Assembly (NCBI RefSeq): GCF_002250625.1
Contig: NZ_NMVQ01000043.1
Coordinates: 149,056 to 213,055, forward strand
Length of the DNA stretch: 64,000 nucleotides
Reading direction: 5' to 3'
From: Enemella dayhoffiae
GTDB taxonomy: Bacteria > Actinomycetota > Actinomycetes > Propionibacteriales > Propionibacteriaceae
Of the stretch, positions 36,015 through 43,948 are shown piece by piece. The translations under genes were made by a program, and so were the position numbers. Numbering within the stretch: the stretch's first letter is position 1; the number at the start of each line of letters is the position of its first letter. The notes beneath the pieces were generated by a model. The model saw only the letters and a program-made list of their open reading frames with translations, made no database searches and was not told the DNA's origin.

Positions 36015-37235
36015 TCAGCCGGGTAGCCGCGGGATCCGCCGCAGCAGCAACCCCAGCAGCAGGGCGACCACCCACAGACCGCCGACCATCAGCGACACCC
36101 CGGTCCAGTGCCAACCCGTCCACGCCACCCCGGACAGGCTGCCGAACACCGACGAGCCCAGGTAGTAGGCGAACAGGTACAGCGAGGCCGCCTGCCCTGT
36201 CCCGCCCCCGCCGAGCGCGGCGCGCGCCGCGACCCAGCCGCTGGCCACCCCGTGCGCGGCGAAGAAGCCCGCGGTGAACACCGTCAGCCCGACCAGCACC
36301 GCAATCAGATTGCCAGGCAGGGTCAGCGCCAGCCCGGCCAGCCCGAGCAGGATCGCCAGCGGCACCACCACCCGCTGCCCGTGCCGATCGGCGAGCGTCC
36401 CGGCGTACGAACTGGAGAACGAGCCGACCGCATAGGTGAGAAACACCAACGACGCCAGGGTCAGCGGGAGTGAGAACGGCGGCCCGGCCAGCCGGAACCC
36501 CATCGCGTTGTACACCGCCACGAACCCGCCCATCAGACAGCCCGAAATGCCATAGAGCGCCAGCAGGGCCGGGTCGGTGAGCACCCGTCGCGCCGTGCCG
36601 AGCACCTCGCCGGCGCGCGCCGGAACCGGCCGGAAGTTCTGTGAGCGTGGCAGAAGCAGCCAGGTGACCACCGCACAGGCCAAGCCCACCGCACCGATCG
36701 CGGCGAACGCTCCCCGCCAGCCGGTCAGATCACCCATCGCCCCGCCGATCAGCCGGCCGCTCATCCCGCCCAGCGCCGTGCCTCCGATGTAGAGCCCGGT
36801 CGCCCGAGCCGCCGCGGTCGGGTGCACCTCCTCGCGCAGATACGCCGTGGCCACGGCCGGCAGCCCCGCCAGCGCGAACCCCTGCAGCCCGCGCAGCACC
36901 AGCAGCACCTCCCAGCTGGGCGCGAACGCGCAACCGATCCCGACCAGGCTGGAGGCGAACAGCGACGCGTGCATCAACGGCGTACGCCCCACCAGCTCGG
37001 TCCCCGGCCCGGCCAGCAGCAGCGCCACCCCGAGCCCGAGCGTGGTCACCGACACGCTCAGCGTGGCCGTCGCCGCGCCCACACCGAAGCGTTGGGCGAG
37101 CTCCGGTAACAGCGGTTGTGGGGCATACAACAGCGCAAACGTGGCCACCCCGGCGAGGAAGAGCGAGACCGAGATCCACCGGTACGCCGGGTCGCCCGGT
37201 CGGTGACCGGGGAAGGGACGCTCGGCGGGTGGCAC
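36015..37235 (-). CDS. MFS transporter (YnfM-like)
   Basis: A 406-residue permease with twelve predicted membrane helices. The first half has QPLLPELAQRFGV and the loop-2/3 motif region GTELVGRTPLM, with GLQGFALAGLPAVATAYLREEV typical of the YnfM/arabinose-efflux group. The start is a GTG. It probably exports small hydrophilic compounds; the substrate cannot be told from sequence. Confidence 0.85.
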   Translation of the reverse strand: MPPAERPFPGHRPGDPAYRWISVSLFLAGVATFALLYAPQPLLPELAQRFGVGAATATLSVSVTTLGLGVALLLAGPGTELVGRTPLMHASLFASSLVGIGCAFAPSWEVLLVLRGLQGFALAGLPAVATAYLREEVHPTAAARATGLYIGGTALGGMSGRLIGGAMGDLTGWRGAFAAIGAVGLACAVVTWLLLPRSQNFRPVPARAGEVLGTARRVLTDPALLALYGISGCLMGGFVAVYNAMGFRLAGPPFSLPLTLASLVFLTYAVGSFSSSYAGTLADRHGQRVVVPLAILLGLAGLALTLPGNLIAVLVGLTVFTAGFFAAHGVASGWVAARAALGGGGTGQAASLYLFAYYLGSSVFGSLSGVAWTGWHWTGVSLMVGGLWVVALLLGLLLRRIPRLPG

Positions 37236-37311
37236 ACCCCAGTCCTATCACCGGGCAGGATGGACCTCACGAAACGACCGCCCACCGCGACTGCACAGCA
37301 GAGGAGGAGCG

Positions 37312-37887
37312 ATGAGGCATGCAGTGATCGACGGCACCATCGGCCGGCTGACCGTGGTTGCCGACCCTTCGACAGGCTCAGGGGGCCCTTCGACAGGCTC
37401 AGGGGGCCCTCCGACAGGCTCAGGGGGTGAGGTGGTGATCGGCATCTATTTCCCCGGGCACTGGACCAACCCGGATCGCCGCGGCTGGGGGGCCGAGTCC
37501 GAACCCGACGGGGTGATCGAGCAGTGCCGCCGCGAGTTGGAGGAGTACGCCCGCGGCGAACGGCGCGAGTTCACCGTGCCGATCGAGCTGCGCGGCAACG
37601 CGTTCCAGCAGCGCGTGTGGGCCGAGCTGCTGGCGATCCCGTTCGGCGAGACCACCTTCTATGGGGCGCTGGCGGCACGGGTCGGTGTACGCAACGCCCA
37701 GCTGGTCGGGCAGGCGGTCGGGCACAACCCGATCTCGGTGATCGTGCCCTGCCATCGGGTGATCGGTGCCGACGGGTCGCTGACCGGCTATGCCGGCGGG
37801 GTCGACCGCAAGCTGTGGCTGCTGGAGCGTGAGGGCGCGCTGCCCGCCTCGCTGTTCGACGAGACCCCCGTGTTCGAGCAGTCCTGA
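37312..37887 (+). CDS. ogt: Methylated-DNA--protein-cysteine methyltransferase carrying a repeat insertion
   Basis: A 191-residue O6-alkylguanine repair protein. The helix-turn-helix half has FQQRVWAELLAIPFGETTFYG, the alkyl-accepting Cys147 is in VIVPCHRVIG, and GYAGGVDRKLWLLE closes the active-site domain. Residues 18-39, between the first two strands of the N-terminal domain, are three direct PSTGSGG-type units encoded by a 21-base tandem repeat. The sigma-factor gene begins three bases after the stop, so the two are cotranscribed. Confidence 0.9.
   Translation: MRHAVIDGTIGRLTVVADPSTGSGGPSTGSGGPPTGSGGEVVIGIYFPGHWTNPDRRGWGAESEPDGVIEQCRRELEEYARGERREFTVPIELRGNAFQQRVWAELLAIPFGETTFYGALAARVGVRNAQLVGQAVGHNPISVIVPCHRVIGADGSLTGYAGGVDRKLWLLEREGALPASLFDETPVFEQS
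37365..37427 (+). repeat. Three tandem 21-bp REP-like units inside ogt
   Basis: CCCTTCGACAGGCTCAGGGG-type units at 37365-37385, 37386-37406 and 37407-37427 follow each other without spacers; the third has one base change. Each unit is the CCCT/AGGG-armed form of the dispersed element and, being 21 bases long, keeps the reading frame. Confidence 0.85.
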
Positions 37888-37890
37888 ACC

Positions 37891-38352
37891 GTGCGAACCC
37901 CGTTCGACCAGGTGGTCCGCGAGCACGGCCGCACCGTGCTCCGCGTGTGCCGCGCGGCGCTGCCGGCGGCGGACGCCGACGACGCCTGGTCGGAGACCTT
38001 CCTCTCCGCGCTGCGTGGCTGGCCCGAGCTGGCCGAGGACGCCAACGTGGAGGCGTGGCTGGTCACCATCGCCCGCCGTCGCTGTCTCGACGTGCTGCGT
38101 CGCCGGCACCCTATCCCGGTCGATCAACCGCCGGAATCCGCGTCACCGTTGGGAAACCCGCAGCCGCCCGAACCGGTCTGGGCGCTCGTCGCCGAGCTTC
38201 CCCAGCGCCAGTGCGCGGCGATCACGCAGCACTACCTGCTGGGATTCTCGTACGCCGAGGCCGCGGCCCTGCTCGGCGGCACACCGGAGTCCCTGCGCCG
38301 GGCAGCCGCCGACGGCATGCGCACCCTGCGTCGACGAAAGGAGGAGCTGTGA
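37891..38352 (+). CDS. ECF-type RNA polymerase sigma factor between two alkyltransferase genes
   Basis: A 153-residue sigma-70-like protein. Region 2 spans about residues 5-72 (DDAWSETFLSALRGW, VEAWLVTIARRRCLDVLRRR) and region 4 about 95-150 (LPQRQCAAITQHYLLGFSYAEAAALLGGTPESLRRA). The GTG start lies three bases after the first ogt and the stop overlaps the GTG of the second. No anti-sigma gene is adjacent. A role in controlling alkylation repair is an inference from the gene order. Confidence 0.82.
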   Translation: MRTPFDQVVREHGRTVLRVCRAALPAADADDAWSETFLSALRGWPELAEDANVEAWLVTIARRRCLDVLRRRHPIPVDQPPESASPLGNPQPPEPVWALVAELPQRQCAAITQHYLLGFSYAEAAALLGGTPESLRRAAADGMRTLRRRKEEL

Positions 38353-38921
38353 GCGAGGAAAGCGCACACCTGCAGGAACTGCGGGCCCGCCTGGCCGCCC
38401 GGGCCGAACGCGAGGACCTGCTGGAGGTGGCCTGGCGAAGCCTCGACAGCCCACTCGGCGGGCTCCTGCTGGCCGCCAGCGACCGCGGCGTGGTCCGGGT
38501 CGCGTTCGAGTCCGAGGGTGAGGATGCGGTGCTCACCGAGCTCGCCGCGACCGTCTCCGCACGCATCCTGTACGCCCCAGCCCGCCTCGACCCGGCCGCC
38601 CGGGCGCTGGACGCCTATTTCACCGGCGACCACACCACACCGAACGTGCCGATCGATCTGCGCCTGGTGCACGGCTACCGCGCCGAAGTGGTGCGCGCAC
38701 TCTCCGGGATTCCTTATGGCAGCACGGTTTCCTACGCCCATCTCGCCGCGAGCACCGGACGTCCGAAGGCGGTCCGTGCCGTCGGCACCGCCTGTGCGCG
38801 CAACCCGTTGCCGCTGCTGCTGCCGTGCCACCGGGTGGTCCGCTCCGACGGAAACCCCGGTTCCTACCGCGGCGGCGCCGCGGCCAAGGCGTACCTGCTG
38901 GAGTTCGAGGCCTTAGGCTGA
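38349..38921 (+). CDS. ogt: Second methylated-DNA--protein-cysteine methyltransferase
   Basis: A 190-residue alkyltransferase paralogue. After a helical N-terminal stretch of about 28 residues (LQELRARLAARAEREDLLEV), the family fold shows SPLGGLLLAASDRGVVRVAF, GIPYGSTVSYAHLA, the acceptor Cys160 in LLPCHRVVRSDG, and YRGGAAAKAYLLEFE. It is only distantly similar to the other copy. The start overlaps the sigma-factor stop. The extra N-terminal helix could contact the sigma factor (inference). Confidence 0.88.
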   Translation: MSEESAHLQELRARLAARAEREDLLEVAWRSLDSPLGGLLLAASDRGVVRVAFESEGEDAVLTELAATVSARILYAPARLDPAARALDAYFTGDHTTPNVPIDLRLVHGYRAEVVRALSGIPYGSTVSYAHLAASTGRPKAVRAVGTACARNPLPLLLPCHRVVRSDGNPGSYRGGAAAKAYLLEFEALG

Positions 38922-38925
38922 GCCC

Positions 38926-39438
38926 ATGGCGAGCTTGGTGTTGACAGCGGTCGGCGACGATCGACCCGGACTGGTGAGCGCGCTGGCGCAGGCCGTGGCC
39001 GAGCACGGCGGCAGCTGGCACACCAGCGAGATGGCTCGCCTCGGCGGCAAGTTTGCCGGGGTGGTGCTGGTCGAGGTGGACGACGACCGCACCGCCGACC
39101 TGGCCGAGGCGCTGCGCGGGTTCGGCCACCAGGGCCTGCTGGAGGTCAGCCTCACCCGCACCAACCCCCAGCCCGAACCCGAACGCACGGTGCTGGAGCT
39201 GCACCTGCTCGGCAACGACCGACCCGGCATCGTGCACCAGATCTCCTCGGTGCTGGCCGCGCAGGGGGTGAGCATCGAACAGCTGGAGACCGGCACCCGG
39301 GAGGCCCCGATGGCCGGCGGCACCCTGTTCGAGGCCCGCGCCCGGTTGGTCGCCCCCGCCGATGTCGACCGCGGTCTGCTGGCGAACGCGCTGGAATCGA
39401 TCGCCAACGAGCTGATGGTCGACCTCGACCTCAGCTGA
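38926..39438 (+). CDS. Tandem ACT-domain protein (GcvR-like)
   Basis: A 170-residue protein made of two ACT domains, about residues 3-85 (LTAVGDDRPGLVSALAQAVAEHGGSW) and 90-170 (LHLLGNDRPGIVHQISSVLAAQGVSI). Such pairs bind amino acids, usually glycine or serine in the GcvR group, and act by protein contacts. It starts four bases after the second ogt but is probably an independent function. Its end overlaps that of the convergent hydrolase-like gene by eight bases. Confidence 0.82.
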   Translation: MASLVLTAVGDDRPGLVSALAQAVAEHGGSWHTSEMARLGGKFAGVVLVEVDDDRTADLAEALRGFGHQGLLEVSLTRTNPQPEPERTVLELHLLGNDRPGIVHQISSVLAAQGVSIEQLETGTREAPMAGGTLFEARARLVAPADVDRGLLANALESIANELMVDLDLS

Positions 39439-40201
39439 GCACCTCCAGCGGGGTGAGGAATCGGCGTACCGCCTCGTTGAACAGCGCCGGCTGGCACAGG
39501 TTGGTCGGTTCCAGGCTGTGCGGGATCGTCTCCAGCCGCCCCTGCGGCAGCAGCCGCGACAGTTGACGCCCGAGCGAGACCAGATGCCGCGCCCGCTCAC
39601 CCGCCAGGACCAGGGCGGGCAGCTGGACCCGGTGCAGGTCGGCGGCGTACCGCACCGACGTGTACGACCGGTGCTGCAGCGCCAGCTCGGGCAGCCGGGC
39701 GGTCCGCATCTGCTCGGCCAGCCGGTGGGCCGCCTCCGGCCAGGGCAGGTACTGGTTCAGCACCGAGCCGACCAACAGCTTGCGGGGCAGCCGGTACGCC
39801 AGCGGGGTCGTCCGCAGGGCCGCCGCCACCAGCTGATCCGCCGGCGTGTTCGGGGTCAGCTCGGCCCACGTGTCGGTCAGCACCAGCGAGCGCACCTTCA
39901 TCGGATACTCGATCGCCAGCTGCTGGGCCACCGCCCCGCCATAGCCCACCCCGACCACGTGCGCCCGCGGCACGCCCAGGCCCTCGAGCAGGCGTACCAC
40001 CTCGGCCGCGTGGCTGCGCACCACCTCACCCACCGGCACGTCGAGCGGCTCGGTGTCCCCGTTGCCGCGCAGGGTGACCGCGATGCAGCGGTGATCGGTC
40101 TTGAACTCCGCCAGCTGGTTGCTGAACAGGTCGGCGGTCCCACCGAGCGGCGGGATGAAGACGATCGAGCGGCCGAAGCCGGCCTCCTGGTGGGTCGTCA
40201 T
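39431..40201 (-). CDS. Alpha/beta-hydrolase fold protein lacking the catalytic residues
   Basis: A 256-residue alpha/beta-hydrolase family member. The oxyanion region [15 protein letters not shown] and the segment [21 protein letters not shown] align well with the nucleophile elbow, but the serine is Gly (GGC at 39944-39946, one base from AGC). The acid position in [12 protein letters not shown] is Ala rather than Asp, and the usual C-terminal GH is replaced by PHSLEPTNL. It therefore looks catalytically inactive, possibly a binding or scaffolding protein. Confidence 0.75.
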   Translation of the reverse strand: MTTHQEAGFGRSIVFIPPLGGTADLFSNQLAEFKTDHRCIAVTLRGNGDTEPLDVPVGEVVRSHAAEVVRLLEGLGVPRAHVVGVGYGGAVAQQLAIEYPMKVRSLVLTDTWAELTPNTPADQLVAAALRTTPLAYRLPRKLLVGSVLNQYLPWPEAAHRLAEQMRTARLPELALQHRSYTSVRYAADLHRVQLPALVLAGERARHLVSLGRQLSRLLPQGRLETIPHSLEPTNLCQPALFNEAVRRFLTPLEVLS

Positions 40202-40263
40202 GGCCCAAGTATCCGACACGCCCCCGGCGGGCTACGGTCGAATCCTTCGACGAAAGAGGAGCC

Positions 40264-41376
40264 ATGACCGACCGGCGGGGCCAGACGATCGATCAGTTGT
40301 CCGATGTGGACCGCAGCGACCCGGTCCTGCGGGCCTGGGTCTCCGAGAGCGTACGCCGCCTCGAGGCCGACGCCCGCCGCTCGGCCGACACCCACCTGAT
40401 CAAGGTCGACCTGCCCTCGGACTGGGGGATCGACCTCTACCTGAAGGATGAGTCCACCCACCCGACCGGCAGCCTGAAGCACCGGCTGGCCCGGTCGCTG
40501 TTCACCTACGCCCTGGTCAACGGCTGGTTGGGCCCGGACACCCTGGTGGTGGAGGCGTCGTCGGGCTCGACCGCGGTCTCGGAGGCCCACTTCGCGCGGA
40601 TGCTGGGGCTGCGGTTCGTGGCCGTCGTGCCCCGCGGCACCAGCGCCGAGAAGATCCACCTGATTGAGGCCGAGGGTGGCCGCTGCCACTTCGTGGAGCG
40701 GGCCGACCAGATGTGTGACGAATCGGTGCGCCTGGCCCGCGAGCACGGCGGGCACTTCCTGGACCAGTTCACCTTCGCCGAGCGGGCCACCGACTGGCGC
40801 GGCAACAACAACATCGCCGAGTCGATCTTTCGCCAGCTCGGGGCCGAACCCCACCCGGTGCCGGCCTGGATCGTCGTCGGCGCCGGCACCGGCGGGACCA
40901 GCGCGACGCTGGGCCGGTTCCTGCGCTACAACCGGATGTCCACCCGATTGTGCGTGGCCGACGTGGACAACTCCGCCTTCTTCCGCGGCTGGGTCGACCG
41001 CGACCCCGAGGCCACCTCCGACACCGGCTCGCGGATCGAGGGGATCGGCCGACCCCGGGTCGAACCGAGCTTCATCGGCACCGCGGTGGACCGGATGATC
41101 CACGTGCCCGACGAGGCCTCGGTGGCCGGGGCCCGGTTCCTGGCCGACCGGCTCGGGCGGCGGGTGGGCGCCTCCACCGGCACCAACATCGTCGCCGTGG
41201 CGCGAATCGTGGCGGACATGCGCAAGCGCGGCGAGCGCGGTTCGGTGGTCACCCTGCTCTGCGACTCCGGCGACCGGTACACCGGCAGCTACTTCGACGA
41301 CGCCTGGGTGGCGGGCCGGGGCTGGCGCCTGGCGGGGTGGCGTACCCAGCTCGAACACGCCCTCCCGCCCGGTTGA
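40264..41376 (+). CDS. PLP-dependent cysteine synthase-fold protein (Cds1-like cysteine desulfhydrase)
   Basis: A 370-residue fold-type II PLP enzyme. The Schiff-base Lys72 is in [13 protein letters not shown], the substrate loop is [13 protein letters not shown], and the phosphate-binding loop is [15 protein letters not shown]. It resembles the mycobacterial Cds1 group, which releases H2S from cysteine, more than CysK. AAAGAGGAG precedes the ATG. Divergent from the hydrolase-like gene. Confidence 0.8.
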   Translation: MTDRRGQTIDQLSDVDRSDPVLRAWVSESVRRLEADARRSADTHLIKVDLPSDWGIDLYLKDESTHPTGSLKHRLARSLFTYALVNGWLGPDTLVVEASSGSTAVSEAHFARMLGLRFVAVVPRGTSAEKIHLIEAEGGRCHFVERADQMCDESVRLAREHGGHFLDQFTFAERATDWRGNNNIAESIFRQLGAEPHPVPAWIVVGAGTGGTSATLGRFLRYNRMSTRLCVADVDNSAFFRGWVDRDPEATSDTGSRIEGIGRPRVEPSFIGTAVDRMIHVPDEASVAGARFLADRLGRRVGASTGTNIVAVARIVADMRKRGERGSVVTLLCDSGDRYTGSYFDDAWVAGRGWRLAGWRTQLEHALPPG

Positions 41377-41383
41377 TCCGGCT

Positions 41384-41938
41384 TCACCGCTTCGGGTGCA
41401 GGAACCCCTTGAGCAGGTTGGTCAGCACGGGCGCGACCAGCCAGGTCATGCAGGCCACGATCAGGATCGTGTTCACGGCGGTGACGGCCAGGAACGGCAG
41501 CCCGAGCCGCTGCAGCACCGGCGCCAGGAAGAAGATGAAGATCGACGCCAGCGGCCAGATTCCCAACCAGGTCACGAAAGCCACCCGCCACTTGGGCGGC
41601 TTCGAGCCGGCCGGCGTACGCGGTCCGACGAACCAGTCGTCCAACACCGACAGCCGCCGGTGTTCGGGACCGGTCCCCTCGGCGTGCTCCCGCATCCGCT
41701 CGAAGATCCCGGCCCGATCGGCCGAGCCGTCCCATTCGGCCAGGTCGGACTCCGAGGCGAAGTTGACCACCACCTGATAGTGCTCGCCCGCCTCGGCCGG
41801 CGGGATCAGCTCGGCGCCCAGAAAACCGTGGTGCTGCTTCATCAGCGCGAACATCTCCCGGACCAGGTCCTCGTATGCCTGCTCGTGGCCCGGCAGGGCG
41901 CGACGCCGGGCGATCCGGGTGACCGCGGGCTCGGACAT
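41384..41938 (-). CDS. Antibiotic biosynthesis monooxygenase-domain protein with membrane tail
   Basis: A 184-residue protein. The N-terminal ABM ferredoxin-like fold (about 5-95) reads ARRRALPGHEQAYEDLVREM, GFLGAEL and YQVVVNFASESDLAEW. Two membrane helices follow (about 118-140 and 146-170). This ABM-plus-membrane form is common in actinobacteria and has no assigned role. Its start overlaps the stop of the RidA gene. Confidence 0.82.
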   Translation of the reverse strand: MSEPAVTRIARRRALPGHEQAYEDLVREMFALMKQHHGFLGAELIPPAEAGEHYQVVVNFASESDLAEWDGSADRAGIFERMREHAEGTGPEHRRLSVLDDWFVGPRTPAGSKPPKWRVAFVTWLGIWPLASIFIFFLAPVLQRLGLPFLAVTAVNTILIVACMTWLVAPVLTNLLKGFLHPKR

Positions 41939-42357
41939 CAGGTCCCTGATCCTGTCGAAGGGCCCAGCCAGGCGGTGGCCTCGATCTCCACCAGGAAGGC
42001 CGGTCGGGCCAGGGCGGCGACCCCGACCACGGTGTGGGTCGGCTTCACCGCGCCGGTGAAGTGCCGGGCCCGGGCCGCGGACGCCTTGGCCGCATCGGCC
42101 ACGTCGACCAGATAGGTGGTGGTCGCCACCACGTTGGCCATCGTCCCGCCGGCGGCCTCGACGACGTGGCGCAGGTTGGTCAGCGCCTGCTCGAGCTGGG
42201 CCTCGACGTCACCCTCACCGACGATCGACCCGGCGGAGTCGAAGGCGACCATCCCGGAGATGTGCAGGGTGTCCCCGGCGCGTACGCCGTAGCAGTAGGA
42301 GTTGTTGACGGCGGGGCCCTCGGGCAGTTCGGGCGGCATCACGGCTTCGATCGACAT
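41938..42357 (-). CDS. RidA family protein
   Basis: A 139-residue protein of the YjgF/YER057c/UK114 family, which hydrolyses reactive enamine/imine intermediates. It has GDTLHISGMVAFD, QALTNLRHVVEAAGGTMANVV, a threonine-rich TTTYLVDV and THTVVGVAALARPAFLVEIEATA. The catalytic Arg of the true RidA signature sits in ARPAFLVEIEA-like form. Its last residues, GPSTGSGT, and the stop codon come from a REP-like element. Confidence 0.85.
   Translation of the reverse strand: MSIEAVMPPELPEGPAVNNSYCYGVRAGDTLHISGMVAFDSAGSIVGEGDVEAQLEQALTNLRHVVEAAGGTMANVVATTTYLVDVADAAKASAARARHFTGAVKPTHTVVGVAALARPAFLVEIEATAWLGPSTGSGT
41941..41965 (-). repeat. REP-like element at the 3' end of ridA
   Basis: On the plus strand GGTCCCTGATCCTGTCGAAG is followed by GGCCC: seven-base arms (one mismatch) around a loop close to TGAGCYTGTCGA. 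On the coding strand it encodes the last residues of the RidA protein, directly before the stop. Confidence 0.75.
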
Positions 42358-42366
42358 GGGCTCACG

Positions 42367-42669
42367 CTAGCGGCCGACGTCGAGTTGGGGGAGCCCCTGG
42401 CTCAGCCCGGCGGACTCGATCCAGGCCCGGGCGTAGGTGATCATGTCGTCGATCCGGATCCCCGCCCCCTTGGGCACCTGCAGGGTGCCGACCTCGGCGT
42501 CGTCGGGGGTGAACAGGTACGCCTCCCGCAGCGCCTCGTAGTGCTCGATCCGCCAGCCCGACGGGTGCGCGATGATCGTCCGCCAGCCGCCGGCCTTGCC
42601 ATAGAGCAGGTGCTGACCGGAGACATGGGTCGCGGTCCAGTCGCCGTGCCGACTCGGTGGGAGCTCCAT
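42367..42669 (-). CDS. Small conserved-looking protein, unknown function
   Basis: A 100-residue soluble protein without cysteine clusters or membrane segments. Visible elements are HVSGQHLLYGKAGGWRTIIA, PSGWRIEHYEALREAYLFTP and IDDMITYARAWIESAGL. It ends nine bases before the start of the RidA gene, so cotranscription is likely. Not recognised. Confidence 0.6.
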   Translation of the reverse strand: MELPPSRHGDWTATHVSGQHLLYGKAGGWRTIIAHPSGWRIEHYEALREAYLFTPDDAEVGTLQVPKGAGIRIDDMITYARAWIESAGLSQGLPQLDVGR

Positions 42670-42808
42670 GGTCTCGGGTCACCTCCTGTGCGGCGTCCAC
42701 TCTAGGCCCGGCTGAACTGTGGTGCGGCGCCGAGGCCGTCAACGCGCATAACAGAGCCAGGAGGCGAGATGGCCCCGCTGACCGAACTGGTCCGGGCGCT
42801 GATAGGCG

Positions 42809-43948
42809 TTGGCGGCGTACGCCGAGCTGGACGACCGGGACCGACGTTCGTTCTTCGTGATGCTGCGCGACGACTTCGGGGTCAGCGCCGAGGCGATCGA
42901 GCAGGCGTACGCCGCGTGGGCGCGGGATCGCTCCGCGACCGCCGAGGCCGCCCTGTTCGAGGTGGTCGAACCGCGGCGGCAGGAGTTGCTGCGCCGGCTG
43001 AACTCGGCCACCGGCGGGACGGCGCGGCTGGTCCGGATGCGCGCCGATCTGCTCACGGCGATCGGCGCCGACCCGAGCCTGGCCGCAGTGGACGTGGACT
43101 TCGCGCACCTGTTCCGATCATGGTTCAACCGCGGCTTCCTCGCCATGCGTCGGATCGACTGGACCAGTTCGGCGGCCCTGCTCGAGTTGATCATGAACTA
43201 TGAGACCGTGCACCCGATGACCGGCTGGGCGGACCTGCGCCGCCGGATGGAGCCCGCCGACCACCGGCTGTACGCCTTCTTCCACCCGGCCACCGGCAAG
43301 GAGCCGCTGATCTTCGTCGAGGTGGCGCTCACTGACCACGTGCCCGGGACGATCGCCGAGGTGCTGACCGCACCGGTCCCGGATCGGCCGGTGCCCGCCG
43401 ACACCGCGGTGTTCTATTCGATCAACAACACCCTGGCCGGGCTGCGGCGCGTGAACTTCGGCAACTTCTTGATCAAACAGGTGGTCGCCGACCTGTCCGC
43501 CGAGCTGCTGGAGCTGCACACCTTCGTCACCCTCTCGCCGGCGCCGGGGTTCGCGGCCTGGCTGGCCGGCAGCGCGGAGCCGCGCGACCGTGAGCTGGTC
43601 GATCGGCTGGGCGCGGACTGGGTGAACGATCCCGGGCTGGTCGACGACCTTCGACCGGCGGTCGAGGCGGCCGCGGCCCGCTATTTCGTCACCGCCCGCG
43701 ACCACCGGGGTCGCCCGGTGGACCCGGTGGCCCGCTTCCATCTCGGCAACGGGGCGGCGGTGTGGCGGACCAACTGGCCGGCCGACCGGGCGCCCGGGGC
43801 GCTGCGCCGGGCTTACGGGCTCATGGTCAACTACCGCTACGAACCCGACCACATCGAGGCCAACCACGAGGCGTACGTGCGCGACGGCGTCATTGCGCAC
43901 CATCCCGACATCGCCGCGCAACTCACCCGGGAAAGGGAAGAACGATGA
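42809..43948 (+). CDS. Malonyl-CoA decarboxylase, 5' end apparently frameshifted
   Basis: About 379 residues in the main frame. Malonyl-CoA decarboxylase features are LDWTSSAALLELIMNYE-like (RIDWTSSAALLE), VHPMTGWADLRRRM, the catalytic-region FYSINNTLAGL with nearby NFGNFLIKQVV, LSPAPGFAAWL and FHLGNGA. The only start in this frame is TTG at 42809, with an in-frame stop just before it and no good ribosome site. A strong AGGAGG precedes an ATG at 42769 in another frame (MAPLTELVRALIG). The true start is therefore probably 42769 with a frameshift near 42800-42810. The stop overlaps the malonyl-CoA synthetase start, its usual partner. Confidence 0.8.
   Translation: MAAYAELDDRDRRSFFVMLRDDFGVSAEAIEQAYAAWARDRSATAEAALFEVVEPRRQELLRRLNSATGGTARLVRMRADLLTAIGADPSLAAVDVDFAHLFRSWFNRGFLAMRRIDWTSSAALLELIMNYETVHPMTGWADLRRRMEPADHRLYAFFHPATGKEPLIFVEVALTDHVPGTIAEVLTAPVPDRPVPADTAVFYSINNTLAGLRRVNFGNFLIKQVVADLSAELLELHTFVTLSPAPGFAAWLAGSAEPRDRELVDRLGADWVNDPGLVDDLRPAVEAAAARYFVTARDHRGRPVDPVARFHLGNGAAVWRTNWPADRAPGALRRAYGLMVNYRYEPDHIEANHEAYVRDGVIAHHPDIAAQLTREREER

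Noticed and set aside
37365..37427. Possible CRISPR-like direct repeats
   Set aside because: Units are contiguous without spacers, translated in frame within ogt, and match the dispersed REP-like element.
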